Shown one piece after another: positions 16,345-25,670 of a stretch of DNA of 64,000 nucleotides. The DNA is from an uncultured bacterium (lineage in GTDB: Bacteria > Bacillota > Clostridia > Lachnospirales > Lachnospiraceae): NCBI GenBank assembly GCA_947243845.1, contig CAMXIF010000001.1:124001-188000 (forward strand). The letters are read 5' to 3'. Made by a program: the position numbers and the translations under genes. Numbering within the stretch: position 1 is the first letter of the stretch; every line of letters begins with the position of its first letter. The notes under the pieces are model-generated. The model ran no database searches. It was not told where the DNA came from and saw nothing but the letters and a program-made list of their open reading frames with translations.

Positions 16345-17634
16345 TTATTGGAAGCGCACCCGAATGGAGTTCGCATGGGCTGTCAGCCCCTCTTTTTCGG
16401 CAAACAGTTCGATATCTTCGTGGGCCCGTTCCAGAGCCTGTCTCGAATATGATATGATACTGGTCTTTTTCATAAAATCATCTACGTTAAGCGGTGAGAA
16501 AAACTTTGCTGTGCCGTTGGTTGGCAAAATATGGTTGGGGCCTGCATAATAATCGCCCAGCGGTTCCGAAGAATACTCGCCCAGGAAAATGGCACCGGCG
16601 TTTTCAATCTTCGTCATCACCTGATACGGATCTTTTGTCAGGATTTCCAGATGCTCGGAGGCGATGGCATTTGCCGCCACGATGGCTTCTTCCATCGTGG
16701 ATGCGATGAGTTGATAGCCGTAATTATCCAAAGATTTACGGATAATATCCGCTCTCGATAATTCTTGTAAAAAGCTCTCAATCTCTGTGGATACCTGATC
16801 AGCCAACGCTTCGCTTGTGGTGATAAGGATTGCGCTTGCCAGTTCATCATGCTCGGCCTGGGACAAAAGATCGGCCGCCACATATCTGGGATTGGCTGTC
16901 TCATCGGCAATCACCAGAATCTCACTGGGACCGGCGATAGAATCAATGCTGACATAGCCAAAACAGGCTTTCTTGGCCAGGGCTACGAAGATATTGCCAG
17001 GGCCTGTAATCTTATCCACTTTTGGGATGCTTTGCGTGCCAAAGGCCATGGCAGCAATCGCCTGGGCGCCGCCCACTTTATAGATTTCATCCACGCCTGC
17101 AATCTTAGCGGCCGCCAGAGTACCGGGATTTACTTTCCCGTCAGCGCCTGCCGGTGTGGTCATAACAATCTTTTTTACGCCGGCTACCTTAGCCGGCAGC
17201 ACATTCATCAACACGCTGCTAGGGTAAGCAGCTTTGCCGCCCGGCACATAGACGCCTGAAACCGCGATGGGTGTGATCTTCTGTCCAAGGATACTGCCGT
17301 CCGGTCTGGGATCAATCCAGCTGTTGTGAAGCTGTTTCTGATGAAACGCCGTGATATTGGCAGCGGATCTTTCCATAACACCTATGAAATCCGCATCCAT
17401 TGCCTGAAAAGCGTCCTCAATCTCTTCCGGTGTGACACGAACCGTATCTGTGGTAATATCCCACCTATCAAACTGTTTCGTATAATCAAAAACAGCCTCA
17501 TCTCCTCTGGCCCGTACATTCGCAATGATATCTGCCACCACGGATTCATATTGACCATAATTGTTAGGACTTCTTTTCAGTAGACTATCCAGAATATCCT
17601 TCTGTGTCTGCGCCGTCAAACGTATTTTTTTCAT
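16345..17634 (-). CDS. hisD: Histidinol dehydrogenase
   Basis: A 429-residue HisD, a Zn-dependent NAD enzyme that carries out the last two oxidations to histidine. Recognisable blocks are YVPGGKAAYPSSVLMNV, ITGPGNIFVALAKK and LSQAEHDELASAIL, with the C-terminal GPNHILPTNGTAKFFSPL. Length is normal. The ATG follows GGAAGGG. It lies between the SIMPL gene and hisB in the histidine operon; gaps on both sides are short. Confidence 0.98.
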   Translation of the reverse strand: MKKIRLTAQTQKDILDSLLKRSPNNYGQYESVVADIIANVRARGDEAVFDYTKQFDRWDITTDTVRVTPEEIEDAFQAMDADFIGVMERSAANITAFHQKQLHNSWIDPRPDGSILGQKITPIAVSGVYVPGGKAAYPSSVLMNVLPAKVAGVKKIVMTTPAGADGKVNPGTLAAAKIAGVDEIYKVGGAQAIAAMAFGTQSIPKVDKITGPGNIFVALAKKACFGYVSIDSIAGPSEILVIADETANPRYVAADLLSQAEHDELASAILITTSEALADQVSTEIESFLQELSRADIIRKSLDNYGYQLIASTMEEAIVAANAIASEHLEILTKDPYQVMTKIENAGAIFLGEYSSEPLGDYYAGPNHILPTNGTAKFFSPLNVDDFMKKTSIISYSRQALERAHEDIELFAEKEGLTAHANSIRVRFQ

Positions 17635-17666
17635 GGCGTTTATCCCTTCCTACCTTTTCCAAAGAT

Positions 17667-18416
17667 TTAATGTGCAACGCTATAATTCAATTTGACAGTA
17701 ATAGAAGCCGTCTTGTTCCGGGAACTGGTGTCAAAATAGCCGCCGTAACTGTATTCCGTGTTGCTGTTTTGGGCCGTAATCTGGAAAACACCGAGAGTTG
17801 CATTGAGCAGTTCCCCAATCTGCGCACCGGTACCCTGTGCCATCAGATCAATCCTGTCTTTGGCGTTCTGGGTGGCTTCCTCGATTAGCTGTAGTTTCAG
17901 TTCGTCCAGTTTTGTATAGTAATATTCCGGATCTTCCGAAGCAAATTGTACATTGGATTCGATCAAACCAGTAATATCCCTGGAGATATTTTCAATCTTA
18001 TCCACGTCTGTGGAGGTGATGGATACATTTTGATACAAGTCATATCCGTCAATATATTCCCTGATCCTGTCACCGTTTTCGTTATATTCATATTCCCATC
18101 TGGTACTGATACTGACAGAACTGAACACCATCTCCTCTTCTGTGACACCTTTTTCCTCCAGATATTCCCGAATCAGCCCGGCGTCCTTTTTGATGGAACG
18201 ATATGCCTCCTGTGTGGTTCTGCCATAGCTTGAGAAACTGCCGCGCCAGACAATCAGGTCTGATTCAAAATCGCAGTTGGCAGAACCGGTAGCTGTCAGG
18301 CCGCCGCTTCCGGAAGTTTTTTTATAGTCTACCAGACCTCCCGTAAAAACACAGATGCAGATAATAGCACAGATACCTGCAATCAATGCAATCACAATTC
18401 CCTTATACTCCTTCAT
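17667..18416 (-). CDS. SIMPL-domain protein inside the his operon
   Basis: A 249-residue SIMPL (DUF541) protein. It has an N-terminal membrane anchor (residues about 7-28), then the exported domain with GSANCDFESDLIVWRGSFSS and repeated conserved patterns (IREYLEEKGV; QNVSITSTDVDKI). SIMPL proteins form large rings in the envelope, and no enzymatic role is known. It lies between hisG and hisD on the same strand with AGAGGATT before its ATG, so it is probably cotranscribed with histidine genes. Nothing in the sequence links it to histidine synthesis itself. Confidence 0.88.
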   Translation of the reverse strand: MKEYKGIVIALIAGICAIICICVFTGGLVDYKKTSGSGGLTATGSANCDFESDLIVWRGSFSSYGRTTQEAYRSIKKDAGLIREYLEEKGVTEEEMVFSSVSISTRWEYEYNENGDRIREYIDGYDLYQNVSITSTDVDKIENISRDITGLIESNVQFASEDPEYYYTKLDELKLQLIEEATQNAKDRIDLMAQGTGAQIGELLNATLGVFQITAQNSNTEYSYGGYFDTSSRNKTASITVKLNYSVAH

Positions 18417-18466
18417 AATCCTCTTTTCCCCTTTCTGACAAATTAAAAGAATGCTTCCCGTTTATT

Positions 18467-18480
18467 CGAGGCTGCGAAGC
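18467..18480 (-). repeat. Intergenic repeat core, copy 3 (hisG-SIMPL gap)
   Basis: The coding-strand sequence GCTTCGCAGCCTCG lies 12 bases after the hisG stop, identical over 14 bases to the copy in the ilvN-ilvC gap about 28.6 kb away (47109-47122). Confidence 0.7.
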
Positions 18481-18491
18481 AACCCTCCTTT

Positions 18492-19136
18492 TTATAGATG
18501 ATTTCTTAAATCATGTATCAACTTACGAATCCGCTCCGTCTCCATCTGCATACTTACCTGGTTAACGATCATGCGGGCAGACAGCGGACAGATCTCCTCC
18601 AGAACTTCCAATCCGTTTTCTTTCAGGGTGGAGCCGGTCTCCACGATATCCACAATGACATCGGACAGCTTGACAATGGGACCAAGTTCCACAGAACCGT
18701 TCAGCTTGATGATGTCTACAGTCTGATGCTTTTTATTATAGAAATAATCCTTGGCGATATTGGGATACTTGCTGGCCACTCGAATCATCTCATGGTGTTC
18801 TAACAGGTTTTTGGCGCTCTTTGGCCCACAGACGCACATGCGGCATTTGCCGTAGCCCAAATCCAACACCTCATAGACTCGCCGGTTCTCTTCCATGATG
18901 GTATCTTTTCCCACCACACCGATATCGGCGGCGCCATACTCTACATAGGTGGGAACATCCGGCGATTTTGCCAGAAAAAAACGCAGTTTATATTCTTCAT
19001 TTACAAAGATAAGTTTGCGGGAATGTTTATCTTTCATTTCCTCGCAAGTGATGCCTATTTTCTCAAATAACTCCATTGTTTTACTGGCAAGACGTCCCTT
19101 CCCCAGGGCAAATGTCAAATATCTTTCTGTACTCAT
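18492..19136 (-). CDS. hisG: ATP phosphoribosyltransferase, short form
   Basis: A 214-residue HisG of the short type that lacks the C-terminal regulatory domain and works as a complex with HisZ, whose gene is immediately upstream. It condenses ATP and PRPP, the first step of histidine synthesis. Conserved stretches: FALGKGRLASKTMELFEKIG, YGAADIGVVGKDTI and DIVETGSTLKENGL (the PRPP loop). It ends with a repeat core 12 bases downstream. Confidence 0.97.
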   Translation of the reverse strand: MSTERYLTFALGKGRLASKTMELFEKIGITCEEMKDKHSRKLIFVNEEYKLRFFLAKSPDVPTYVEYGAADIGVVGKDTIMEENRRVYEVLDLGYGKCRMCVCGPKSAKNLLEHHEMIRVASKYPNIAKDYFYNKKHQTVDIIKLNGSVELGPIVKLSDVIVDIVETGSTLKENGLEVLEEICPLSARMIVNQVSMQMETERIRKLIHDLRNHL

Positions 19137-19150
19137 ATTTTCCTTCCATT

Positions 19151-19167
19151 CCGAAGCAATCGGGCTT
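19151..19167 (-). repeat. Possible truncated copy of the his/ilv intergenic element
   Basis: In the hisZ-hisG gap, AAGCCCGATT followed by GCTTCGG (coding strand) matches the right half of the hairpin at 15636-15653 and the start of the GCTTCGC core, but the GCCTCG half is missing. Confidence 0.4.
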
Positions 19168-19170
19168 CTG

Positions 19171-20289
19171 TCATTTTATCTCAGCAGGCAATAATTCCAC
19201 ATGCCTGCCCTCCGAACGCATCCTGCGCGCCTCTTTTAACTTTTCTGCAAAGTTATCCTTAGTATAATACAGGCTGGTGCAGGGTTCTGTGCCGGCTATG
19301 GCAGCATTCTGCCTGTTCATAGCGGACAATAGATCATCCACCACAATGACAAACCCGATTGCCGGGGCTTTCTTGCCAAAATGTTCCAGCAGGTTATCAT
19401 AACGGCCGCCCTTAACGATGGCATCTCCAACGCCGTAGGTATATCCTTTGAAAATAATACCCGTGTAATAATTATACTTATTTAACATGCCAAGGTCAAA
19501 GGAAACATACTTTTCCACCCCATAATCACACAGCACCTGATAAAGCGTCTTAAGACGGTTCAGGGCATCTTTGGAGCGACTGTTGGTCACAACATGGCCG
19601 GCTTCTTTCAAGATATCTACGGATCCAAAAAGATCACCAACCTTGAGAAGCGCCTCTTTATCCTTGGCGGGCGCTTTGATTCGCTCAAGCAGTTCCTCTG
19701 CCCCAAAATAGTTCTTACCGGAGATAAACTCCCGCAGTTCCAGTTCCGTCTCCTCATCAAGCCCCGCTTCCGCGCAGATGCCCTTAAAGAACTCCAGATT
19801 GCCCACACTGATCTGAAAGTCAGAAAGGCCGGCGTGATACAGCGCCTCAATGGTCATGGCGATCATTTCCGCGTCCGCATAGACTGATGCGTCCCCGATC
19901 AGTTCCGCGCCCATCTGAGTTACTTCCTTTAGTTTACCCTGCAGATTCGAGGTATTGGAAAAGGTATTACCCTGATAACTGAGACGAATCGGCACATTCT
20001 CATCCATAAAATATTTCGCGGCACATCTGGCGATGGAAGGGGTAAAATCCGGCCGCAGGACCAGGGTATTTCCCTCTTTGTCAAAAAATTTATAAAGTTC
20101 TTTCGAGGGTGTGGTTCCCACCTCTTTAGAAAAGACATCAAAGAACTCAAAAGTAGGCGTCTGAATATCCCGATAGCCGTAGCCATGGATTTTTTCTGCC
20201 AAAAGCCGCTCTACCACTATTTTCCGCTCTTTCTCGTCTCCGTAGATGTCCCTGACGCCCTCCGGCGTATGTACCAGTTTTCTGCTCAT
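19171..20289 (-). CDS. hisZ: ATP phosphoribosyltransferase regulatory subunit
   Basis: A 372-residue HisZ, a histidyl-tRNA synthetase paralogue without the synthetase function, needed for activity and feedback of short HisG. It begins HTPEGVRDIYGDEKERK, has class II-like LVLRPDFTPSIARC and the late block VKGGRYDNLLEHFGKKAPAIGF. It lacks the HisRS anticodon-binding domain, which fits HisZ. First gene of the operon, with an extended -10 promoter 65 bases upstream. Confidence 0.96.
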   Translation of the reverse strand: MSRKLVHTPEGVRDIYGDEKERKIVVERLLAEKIHGYGYRDIQTPTFEFFDVFSKEVGTTPSKELYKFFDKEGNTLVLRPDFTPSIARCAAKYFMDENVPIRLSYQGNTFSNTSNLQGKLKEVTQMGAELIGDASVYADAEMIAMTIEALYHAGLSDFQISVGNLEFFKGICAEAGLDEETELELREFISGKNYFGAEELLERIKAPAKDKEALLKVGDLFGSVDILKEAGHVVTNSRSKDALNRLKTLYQVLCDYGVEKYVSFDLGMLNKYNYYTGIIFKGYTYGVGDAIVKGGRYDNLLEHFGKKAPAIGFVIVVDDLLSAMNRQNAAIAGTEPCTSLYYTKDNFAEKLKEARRMRSEGRHVELLPAEIK

Positions 20290-20353
20290 AATAACCTCTT
20301 TTCCGAAAACCCTGATTGTGATTTGAAATCCATAAAGAAAAATAATCTAACAT

Positions 20354-20362
20354 AGTATACCA
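20354..20362 (-). promoter_or_regulatory. Extended -10 promoter for the his operon
   Basis: On the minus strand TGGTATACT, a TG-n-TATACT extended -10; the -35 region is weak. The leader to the hisZ ATG is about 58 bases, too short for a T-box. The rest of the 193-base gap to recU shows no gene. Confidence 0.55.
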
Positions 20363-20482
20363 CAAAATGTATAAGATGTGTGAAGTGTTTGAAAAGCTTT
20401 CACTGTTACCCTTCCAATGAGGGCGCGGTTCCATTCGTTCAATGATTCCATTCTACTTCTCCTCTGATAGTTTTCTTTCCGC

Positions 20483-21019
20483 CTATTCCGCTCTGTCTTC
20501 CAGATCCCTCTGCAGCATATCCAGATAGGGCACCAGAATCCCGTTCTTCTTCGGCAGAACGTATGCGGGATTCAATTCTTCATACCGGAAACTTTTGCGC
20601 CCGCCCTCTTTCGCCCGGTCCCAGAAGAATCGGAGCATCTCGTAGGGCAGGTAATAAAAGACATTCTTATGGGTATAGTAGATCAGAAAAAAGGCAATCC
20701 CTTTCTGCTTTTCAAACTGTTCCATAAAGGCCACCTGATGTTCATGGATATTCTGCAGAGCAAAGGTATCCGTAGCACATTCCTTGGCATCAAAACATAC
20801 CGGGATGCCCTGCACGGCCCCGATATAGTCCACGGTACTCTTCTGGTCGAAATAAGCCAGTGTGATATGACGGCTTTCCTTATCAATATTGATGGGCGTG
20901 ATGGGGGTTGGAATCTTCTGGATTAGTGCAAGCCCGTGTTCCAGATATTTTTCATTTGTCCTGTTGATGAGATCTTCTAAGGTTGAACCGCGCAGTCCGC
21001 GGGAGTTCCAGGTCGCCAT
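20483..21019 (-). CDS. recU: Holliday junction resolvase RecU
   Basis: A 178-residue RecU nuclease of the PD-(D/E)XK fold that cleaves four-way junctions in recombination and chromosome segregation. STVDYIG (Asp64) and FDAKE (Asp77, Lys79) form the metal site; LQNIHEHQVAFMEQF and FFWDRAKEGGRKSFR match Bacillus RecU closely. The usual Glu of the ExK motif is Asp here, a conservative change. It is the last gene of the run from the HAD gene at 26307, and is followed by the histidine operon with its own promoter. Confidence 0.93.
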   Translation of the reverse strand: MATWNSRGLRGSTLEDLINRTNEKYLEHGLALIQKIPTPITPINIDKESRHITLAYFDQKSTVDYIGAVQGIPVCFDAKECATDTFALQNIHEHQVAFMEQFEKQKGIAFFLIYYTHKNVFYYLPYEMLRFFWDRAKEGGRKSFRYEELNPAYVLPKKNGILVPYLDMLQRDLEDRAE

Positions 21020-21040
21020 ACGTATTGCCTTTCTGTATCA

Positions 21041-22102
21041 TTATATTCCTGCCGTCTGTTCAGATGCCCTGGTAAAAAGTTTCGGCAGACCGGTCCGGAA
21101 AGTCCGGCCGCTAATCTCTGTGAAAGGGGGCTCCAGTTCCGGGAAGGTCACCTTATAGGCATGTAAAAGCTGGGAACGGATCTGGCAGGTTCGTTTATAA
21201 TAATCATTCCAGTCCTTATCTCCGTATTTATAATCTCCCAGCAGGGGATGCCCGATGCTTGCCAGATGTGCCCTGATCTGATGAGGTTTGCCGGTGATCA
21301 GTTCCACCTCCAGCAGAGTCTTGTCAGTCTCTACGCGTAAAGGCCTGTAATAGGTTTTAATATAGGACTCCTTTTCAGCGCCAGAACCTTCTGGTCGGGG
21401 GTTGAGCTGAATGGTCACCTTATTGCGGCGGGTATCTTTGCTCAGACAGCCCTCTATCATCTGGGAATCCCGGACAACGCCCTTAACATAGAGCTGATAA
21501 TATTTGTGAAGCGTTCTTTCCTGTAATAGACTGCTCAAAAGCTGGGCGCCCTGTACCGTCTTTGCACACAGCACAATACCGCTGGTGTTACGATCCAATC
21601 GGTTACAGACGGAAGGACGATACGTATCAAGTTCCGATGCCGTAATCTCTTTGCAGTTAAGAAGATAACCAATCAGCCACTCATTTAAGGAGAGATCCGT
21701 CTGCGCAGCTTTCTGTGTCAATATTCCGGCCGGCTTATCCGCCAGCAGAATATGGGAATCTTCATAAATAACAGGTACATCAGGATAAGCCTTGTAGGCT
21801 CTATGGTACTCTTCCAAGGGGATCCCTGCGGCAAAATCGGAGGTTGGCACAGTCGTATCCGCCGGATTGCCATCTGGTTCATGTCCCATGAATTTGCGCA
21901 AGGTCTCTTCTGCAAAAAATACCGCGATCTGATCTCCGGCTGCAAGCTTTTCATTTCCCTTGGCCTTTTTGCCGTTTAAAGTAATATTTTTCTTACGGAG
22001 CATTTTGTGCAGAAACCCGGAGCCGGCCTGAGGAAGCAGCTTGTATAGATATCTGTCCAGGCGTTGTCCGGCCTCTCGGTTTGTAATCTGTCTGAGATAC
22101 AT
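21041..22102 (-). CDS. RluA-family pseudouridine synthase
   Basis: A 353-residue protein with an N-terminal S4 RNA-binding domain (residues about 12-70, RLDRYLYKLLPQAG) and an RluC/RluD-type catalytic domain. The catalytic motif is CNRLDRNTSGIVL, where the aspartate of RLD attacks the uridine; it continues KPHQIRAHLASIGHPLLGDYKYG. It modifies 23S rRNA or tRNA uridines; which one cannot be told. There is an unusual insertion of about 40 residues between the S4 and catalytic domains. TCAGGAGGAGATC precedes the ATG. Confidence 0.92.
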   Translation of the reverse strand: MYLRQITNREAGQRLDRYLYKLLPQAGSGFLHKMLRKKNITLNGKKAKGNEKLAAGDQIAVFFAEETLRKFMGHEPDGNPADTTVPTSDFAAGIPLEEYHRAYKAYPDVPVIYEDSHILLADKPAGILTQKAAQTDLSLNEWLIGYLLNCKEITASELDTYRPSVCNRLDRNTSGIVLCAKTVQGAQLLSSLLQERTLHKYYQLYVKGVVRDSQMIEGCLSKDTRRNKVTIQLNPRPEGSGAEKESYIKTYYRPLRVETDKTLLEVELITGKPHQIRAHLASIGHPLLGDYKYGDKDWNDYYKRTCQIRSQLLHAYKVTFPELEPPFTEISGRTFRTGLPKLFTRASEQTAGI

Positions 22103-22120
22103 GATCTCCTCCTGACCTTG

Positions 22121-22708
22121 TTAGAGTGATATGGAAAATAATAAGCGGAGGATTTCCTCTTCCTTATTTTTATCCGTAGCCCTGTCCAAATTGTCCAACC
22201 GACTGAGTCGGTCAATATATTTATCTTCCTGAGAAAAGAGATTAACCGTCACATTCTTAATCCCCTCCTGGGCAAGCATCTGTCCTAAATGCTTTTCGGC
22301 CTCCTGACAGCTGCATTTGGGATCTTCCGTTATGCCGCAGAGAATACCGCCCTTTAAGGCCATATGGCTGATGGGGTAATTTTTCTGATACGAAGTAAAA
22401 TACATATCATAAAGGGTGTTAAGGTATTTGTCATAAGCACAGACCTTTTCCCGCAAGCTTGCGCTGCATCCCCTGGCCCTGATAAAGATAATGAAGTTCA
22501 CAGCACTTTTACATGCCGGCAGACAGCCTAAAATCGCTACTACTGTGAGCAGGTTCCGATTGGTGCCTGTGGTCAGATAGCCTGCAAGATAAAGGCCGAT
22601 GCAGATCAAAAAGAACAGCAATGTCCTGAGTGCTGTAAATATCTTTCGATTTTCCAGATAACCGTAGGCCCCCTTTGGGGTCAGGATTTTTTGAATAGAT
22701 GCCATCAT
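22121..22708 (-). CDS. Hypothetical two-helix membrane protein
   Basis: A 195-residue protein I cannot assign. Two hydrophobic segments lie at about residues 28-47 and 54-75 (LLTVVAILGCLPACKSAVNF), followed by a cytoplasmic domain of about 115 residues with CGITEDPKCSC and a charged C-terminus. The start could be either of two adjacent ATGs. It sits between the RluA gene and a 72-residue unknown protein, in the same direction and with tight spacing. Confidence 0.7.
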   Translation of the reverse strand: MMASIQKILTPKGAYGYLENRKIFTALRTLLFFLICIGLYLAGYLTTGTNRNLLTVVAILGCLPACKSAVNFIIFIRARGCSASLREKVCAYDKYLNTLYDMYFTSYQKNYPISHMALKGGILCGITEDPKCSCQEAEKHLGQMLAQEGIKNVTVNLFSQEDKYIDRLSRLDNLDRATDKNKEEEILRLLFSISL

Positions 22709-22730
22709 ATTAAATGTTTCCCTCTTAAGT

Positions 22731-22949
22731 TTAATATTCCTTTGTTATTTCTGTGATGTCATAAGTATCCTTAAATTGCTGAAGATCCGCGGAGGTTCTG
22801 ATCAGCATGATCTCGCGAAATGCACCGGTATGAAGATTTTTAAAACCGGCCACCTGCTCTCCATTGCAAATGCTGCATTTAAGGACTGGCTTTTCTGTCT
22901 GCGCATTATAGGATTGTGGCAATGTTTGTTTTGCTTTTTTTAAAAACAT
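22731..22949 (-). CDS. Small CxxC protein of unknown function
   Basis: A 72-residue protein with one CSICNGEQVAGFKNLHTG motif. A single CxxC followed by a glycine-rich turn suggests half of a metal site, possibly completed by dimerisation or by His40. The ATG has AAAGGAATTCC upstream, which supports it as a real gene. It is placed between the SDR gene and the two-helix membrane protein. I do not recognise the family. Confidence 0.7.
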   Translation of the reverse strand: MFLKKAKQTLPQSYNAQTEKPVLKCSICNGEQVAGFKNLHTGAFREIMLIRTSADLQQFKDTYDITEITKEY

Positions 22950-23002
22950 GGAATTCCTTTCTCGTCAACCGCAGTGCCGGCTAAAACCCAATATTATCTT
23001 AA

Positions 23003-23755
23003 TCAGCGATAGAATTTCTGTAAGAGATTCTGTACGCTCTGGGTGGTCAGGTATAGGAGTTTCATGGGCAGACCACAGACAGATACGGTTTTACCGTGTT
23101 TGCAGTCAAGGATAGCTTTGGTTACGACACATCCGGTCTCCAGCATGGTAAGTCTCTTGAGGCCATTCAGCCGATCAGTCTGGCCATAGGCATGGACAAG
23201 AAAAGGGGTATTGACCGGACCGGGACAGACTGCTGTCACAGTGATCCCACGGCCTTTTAATTCCCTTTCCAGCGCCCGGCTTAAGGAATATACATAAGCC
23301 TTGGAAGCGGCATAGACTGCAAAGGCCGCCTGAGGCACAAACGCAGCCCCGGAGGAGAATTGTAGAATCTTACTGCCCTGTTTCATATAAGGAAGACAGA
23401 TTCTTGTCATACTGGTCAGAGCCACAATGTTGAGATTTATCATGGCATCAATACTCTCCTTGCTTTGGTGGCTGAATACTCCATGTGTTCCAACACCTGC
23501 ACAGTTGACCAGTACTGTAATCCGGGGATTTTGGATGGAAAGCACTTCCTCAAACTGCTGTAATGCTTTCTCATCCGTCAGATCAATGGTGATGGTGCGC
23601 GTTTTATGGCGCAGGGATCGGGACAGATCTTCCATCACATCCTTCCGGCGGGCCAGAAGCCAGATTTCATCTGTCTTGCCAAGCCTCTGATCCAATTGTC
23701 TTGCAAATTCGCTTCCAAGACCCGAGGAAGCGCCTGTAATAATTGCTATATTCAT
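23003..23755 (-). CDS. Short-chain dehydrogenase/reductase
   Basis: A 250-residue classical SDR. The NAD(P)-binding motif is TGASSGLGSEFARQL near the N-terminus, NCAGVGTHG follows, and the catalytic YAASKAYVYSLSRALE carries Tyr and Lys; SSGAAFVPQ holds the catalytic Ser. It resembles DltE/YqjQ-type SDRs (long C-terminal tail), with unknown substrate. The start at 23755 gives the standard SDR N-terminus; an ATG seven codons upstream is also possible. It lies 34 bases downstream of the YgiQ-type gene. Confidence 0.9.
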   Translation of the reverse strand: MNIAIITGASSGLGSEFARQLDQRLGKTDEIWLLARRKDVMEDLSRSLRHKTRTITIDLTDEKALQQFEEVLSIQNPRITVLVNCAGVGTHGVFSHQSKESIDAMINLNIVALTSMTRICLPYMKQGSKILQFSSGAAFVPQAAFAVYAASKAYVYSLSRALERELKGRGITVTAVCPGPVNTPFLVHAYGQTDRLNGLKRLTMLETGCVVTKAILDCKHGKTVSVCGLPMKLLYLTTQSVQNLLQKFYR

Positions 23756-23789
23756 GTGGCTGGGATTCCTTTTCATCTCTTTTTATTAA

Positions 23790-25670
23790 TTACCGTTGGG
23801 ATTTCCCTTTGTGTACATTCCGGATAGTCTTCTTCTTGCTCATTTTGCCTTTTTCGGCAGTCTTTTTTCGTGGCGTCCTGTTTTCCGGCCGAATCAGGCA
23901 CTTGGGTCCAAAACCGATCAGATCCTGACGTCCTGCCTTGCACAAGGCCTCTTTCACCAGTTCATAGTTGCCGGGTTTCCGGTACTGGATCAAGGCCCGC
24001 TGCATGGCTTTCTCATGCGGATTGCGGCAGACATAGACTTTCTGGCCGTTCCGGGGATCGATACCAGTATAATACATGACCGTAGACATTGTGGAAGGCG
24101 TGGGATAGAAATCCTGAACCTGTTCGGGCATATGGCCTGTATCGCGCAGATACTCCGCCAGTTCGATGGCTTCTTTTAAAGTAGAACCCGGATGAGAAGA
24201 CATCAGATATGGCACCAGGAACTGCTTTTTGCCCAGATTATCGTTAATCCTGTCATATTTTGTAACAAAACGCTCATAGACGGCTCTGGAGGGCTTGCCC
24301 ATCCTCGACAGCACCGAGTCACAGATATGTTCCGGCGCCACTTTGAGCTGTCCGCTCACATGATGTTCCACCAGTTCCTGAAAAAAGGCGGCATCCGGAT
24401 CCGCCAACAGATAATCGAAGCGGATTCCCGAACGGATAAATACTTTTTTGACACCAGGCAGAGCCCGCAGGCTGCGAAGCAGCTTTAAATAGTCCCTATG
24501 ATCTGCCTGCAGGTTGGGGCAGGGTTTCGGGAAAAGGCACTGTCTGTTTTTACAGACGCCCTGCAGCATCTGTTTCTCGCACGAAGGGTGCCGGAAATTT
24601 GCGGTTGGGCCGCCCACATCGTGGATATAACCTTTAAACTCTTTATCAGCGGTCATTATTTCTGCTTCCCGCAGGAGAGATTCATGGCTCCTGGTCTGTA
24701 CGATCCTGCCCTGATGAAAGGTCAGCGCACAGAAATTACAGCCGCCAAAACACCCCCGGTTACTGATCAGGGAAAACTGAATCTCCTCAATGGCCGGCAC
24801 GCCGCCCTCTTGTTCATAAGAAGGGTGATAAGTGCGCATATAGGGCAGGTCGTAGACATCGTCCATCTCCTGCATGGTAAGGGGCGGCTGGGGCGGATTC
24901 TGTACCACATAAACCCCATTTGGATAGGGCTCGACCAGTGTTTTGCCCGTGAAGGGATCAGTATTTTGATATTGTAGGTTAAAACTTCTTGCATACTCCT
25001 GAGAATCTGCCTTCATCGCCTCATAGGAAGGCAGTAAAAGTTCATCATAAATGCCGGTGATATTTTTTGTCTTATAGACAGTACCCGGCACAAAGGTGAT
25101 ATCCCGTACGGCGATACCGCTGGCAAGAGCGTCTGCAATCTCCACAACAGACTTCTCTCCCATTCCGTAAGAAATCAGATCGGCCTGGCTGTCCAGGAGA
25201 ATGGAGCGCTTGAAACTGTCTGACCAGTAATCATAGTGGGCCATTCTTCTGAGACTTGCTTCAATACCGCCGATGATCACAGGAACATCTTTATAGACAC
25301 GCCGGATCAGATTGCCATAGACAACGGTGGCATGATCGGGACGTCTTCCCATCCTGCCGCCCGGTGTATAAGCGTCCGTCTGCCGGTGTTTGCCGGAAAC
25401 ATAATAGTGGTTGACCATGGAGTCCATATTGCCGCTGGAGATCAGAAAGCCAAGACGGGGCCGGCCCAATATGGTAATGCTTTTTTCATCCTTCCAGTCC
25501 GGTTGCGAGATGATGCCCACTGTGTAGCCATGGGCCACAAGAACCCGGCTGATAATGGCATGACCGAAAGAGGGATGATCCACATAGGCGTCTCCGATCA
25601 CATAGACAAAATCAAGCTGTTCACAGCCCATCTGCTCCATATCTTCCCTATTGATCGGTAAAAATCCCAT
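23790..25670 (-). CDS. YgiQ family radical SAM protein
   Basis: A 626-residue YgiQ-type protein. Radical SAM cysteines are in [20 protein letters not shown] (CX3CX2C); other signature parts are [18 protein letters not shown] and [15 protein letters not shown]. The C-terminus ends in a Lys/Arg-rich tail that could bind RNA. The reaction is not known. AAGGAG precedes the ATG, and the start overlaps the end of the HAD gene by 23 bases, so the pair is cotranscribed. Confidence 0.94.
   Translation of the reverse strand: MGFLPINREDMEQMGCEQLDFVYVIGDAYVDHPSFGHAIISRVLVAHGYTVGIISQPDWKDEKSITILGRPRLGFLISSGNMDSMVNHYYVSGKHRQTDAYTPGGRMGRRPDHATVVYGNLIRRVYKDVPVIIGGIEASLRRMAHYDYWSDSFKRSILLDSQADLISYGMGEKSVVEIADALASGIAVRDITFVPGTVYKTKNITGIYDELLLPSYEAMKADSQEYARSFNLQYQNTDPFTGKTLVEPYPNGVYVVQNPPQPPLTMQEMDDVYDLPYMRTYHPSYEQEGGVPAIEEIQFSLISNRGCFGGCNFCALTFHQGRIVQTRSHESLLREAEIMTADKEFKGYIHDVGGPTANFRHPSCEKQMLQGVCKNRQCLFPKPCPNLQADHRDYLKLLRSLRALPGVKKVFIRSGIRFDYLLADPDAAFFQELVEHHVSGQLKVAPEHICDSVLSRMGKPSRAVYERFVTKYDRINDNLGKKQFLVPYLMSSHPGSTLKEAIELAEYLRDTGHMPEQVQDFYPTPSTMSTVMYYTGIDPRNGQKVYVCRNPHEKAMQRALIQYRKPGNYELVKEALCKAGRQDLIGFGPKCLIRPENRTPRKKTAEKGKMSKKKTIRNVHKGKSQR

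Noticed and set aside
20290-20482. T-box or his leader attenuator upstream of hisZ
   Set aside because: The leader is only about 58 bases, and there is no specifier stem, T-box sequence or run of His codons.
24467-24480. A 13-of-14 match to the intergenic repeat core (CAGGCTGCGAAGC)
   Set aside because: It is inside the YgiQ-type coding sequence, encoding ordinary Leu-Arg-Ser-Leu-Arg-Ala codons, so it is likely chance.
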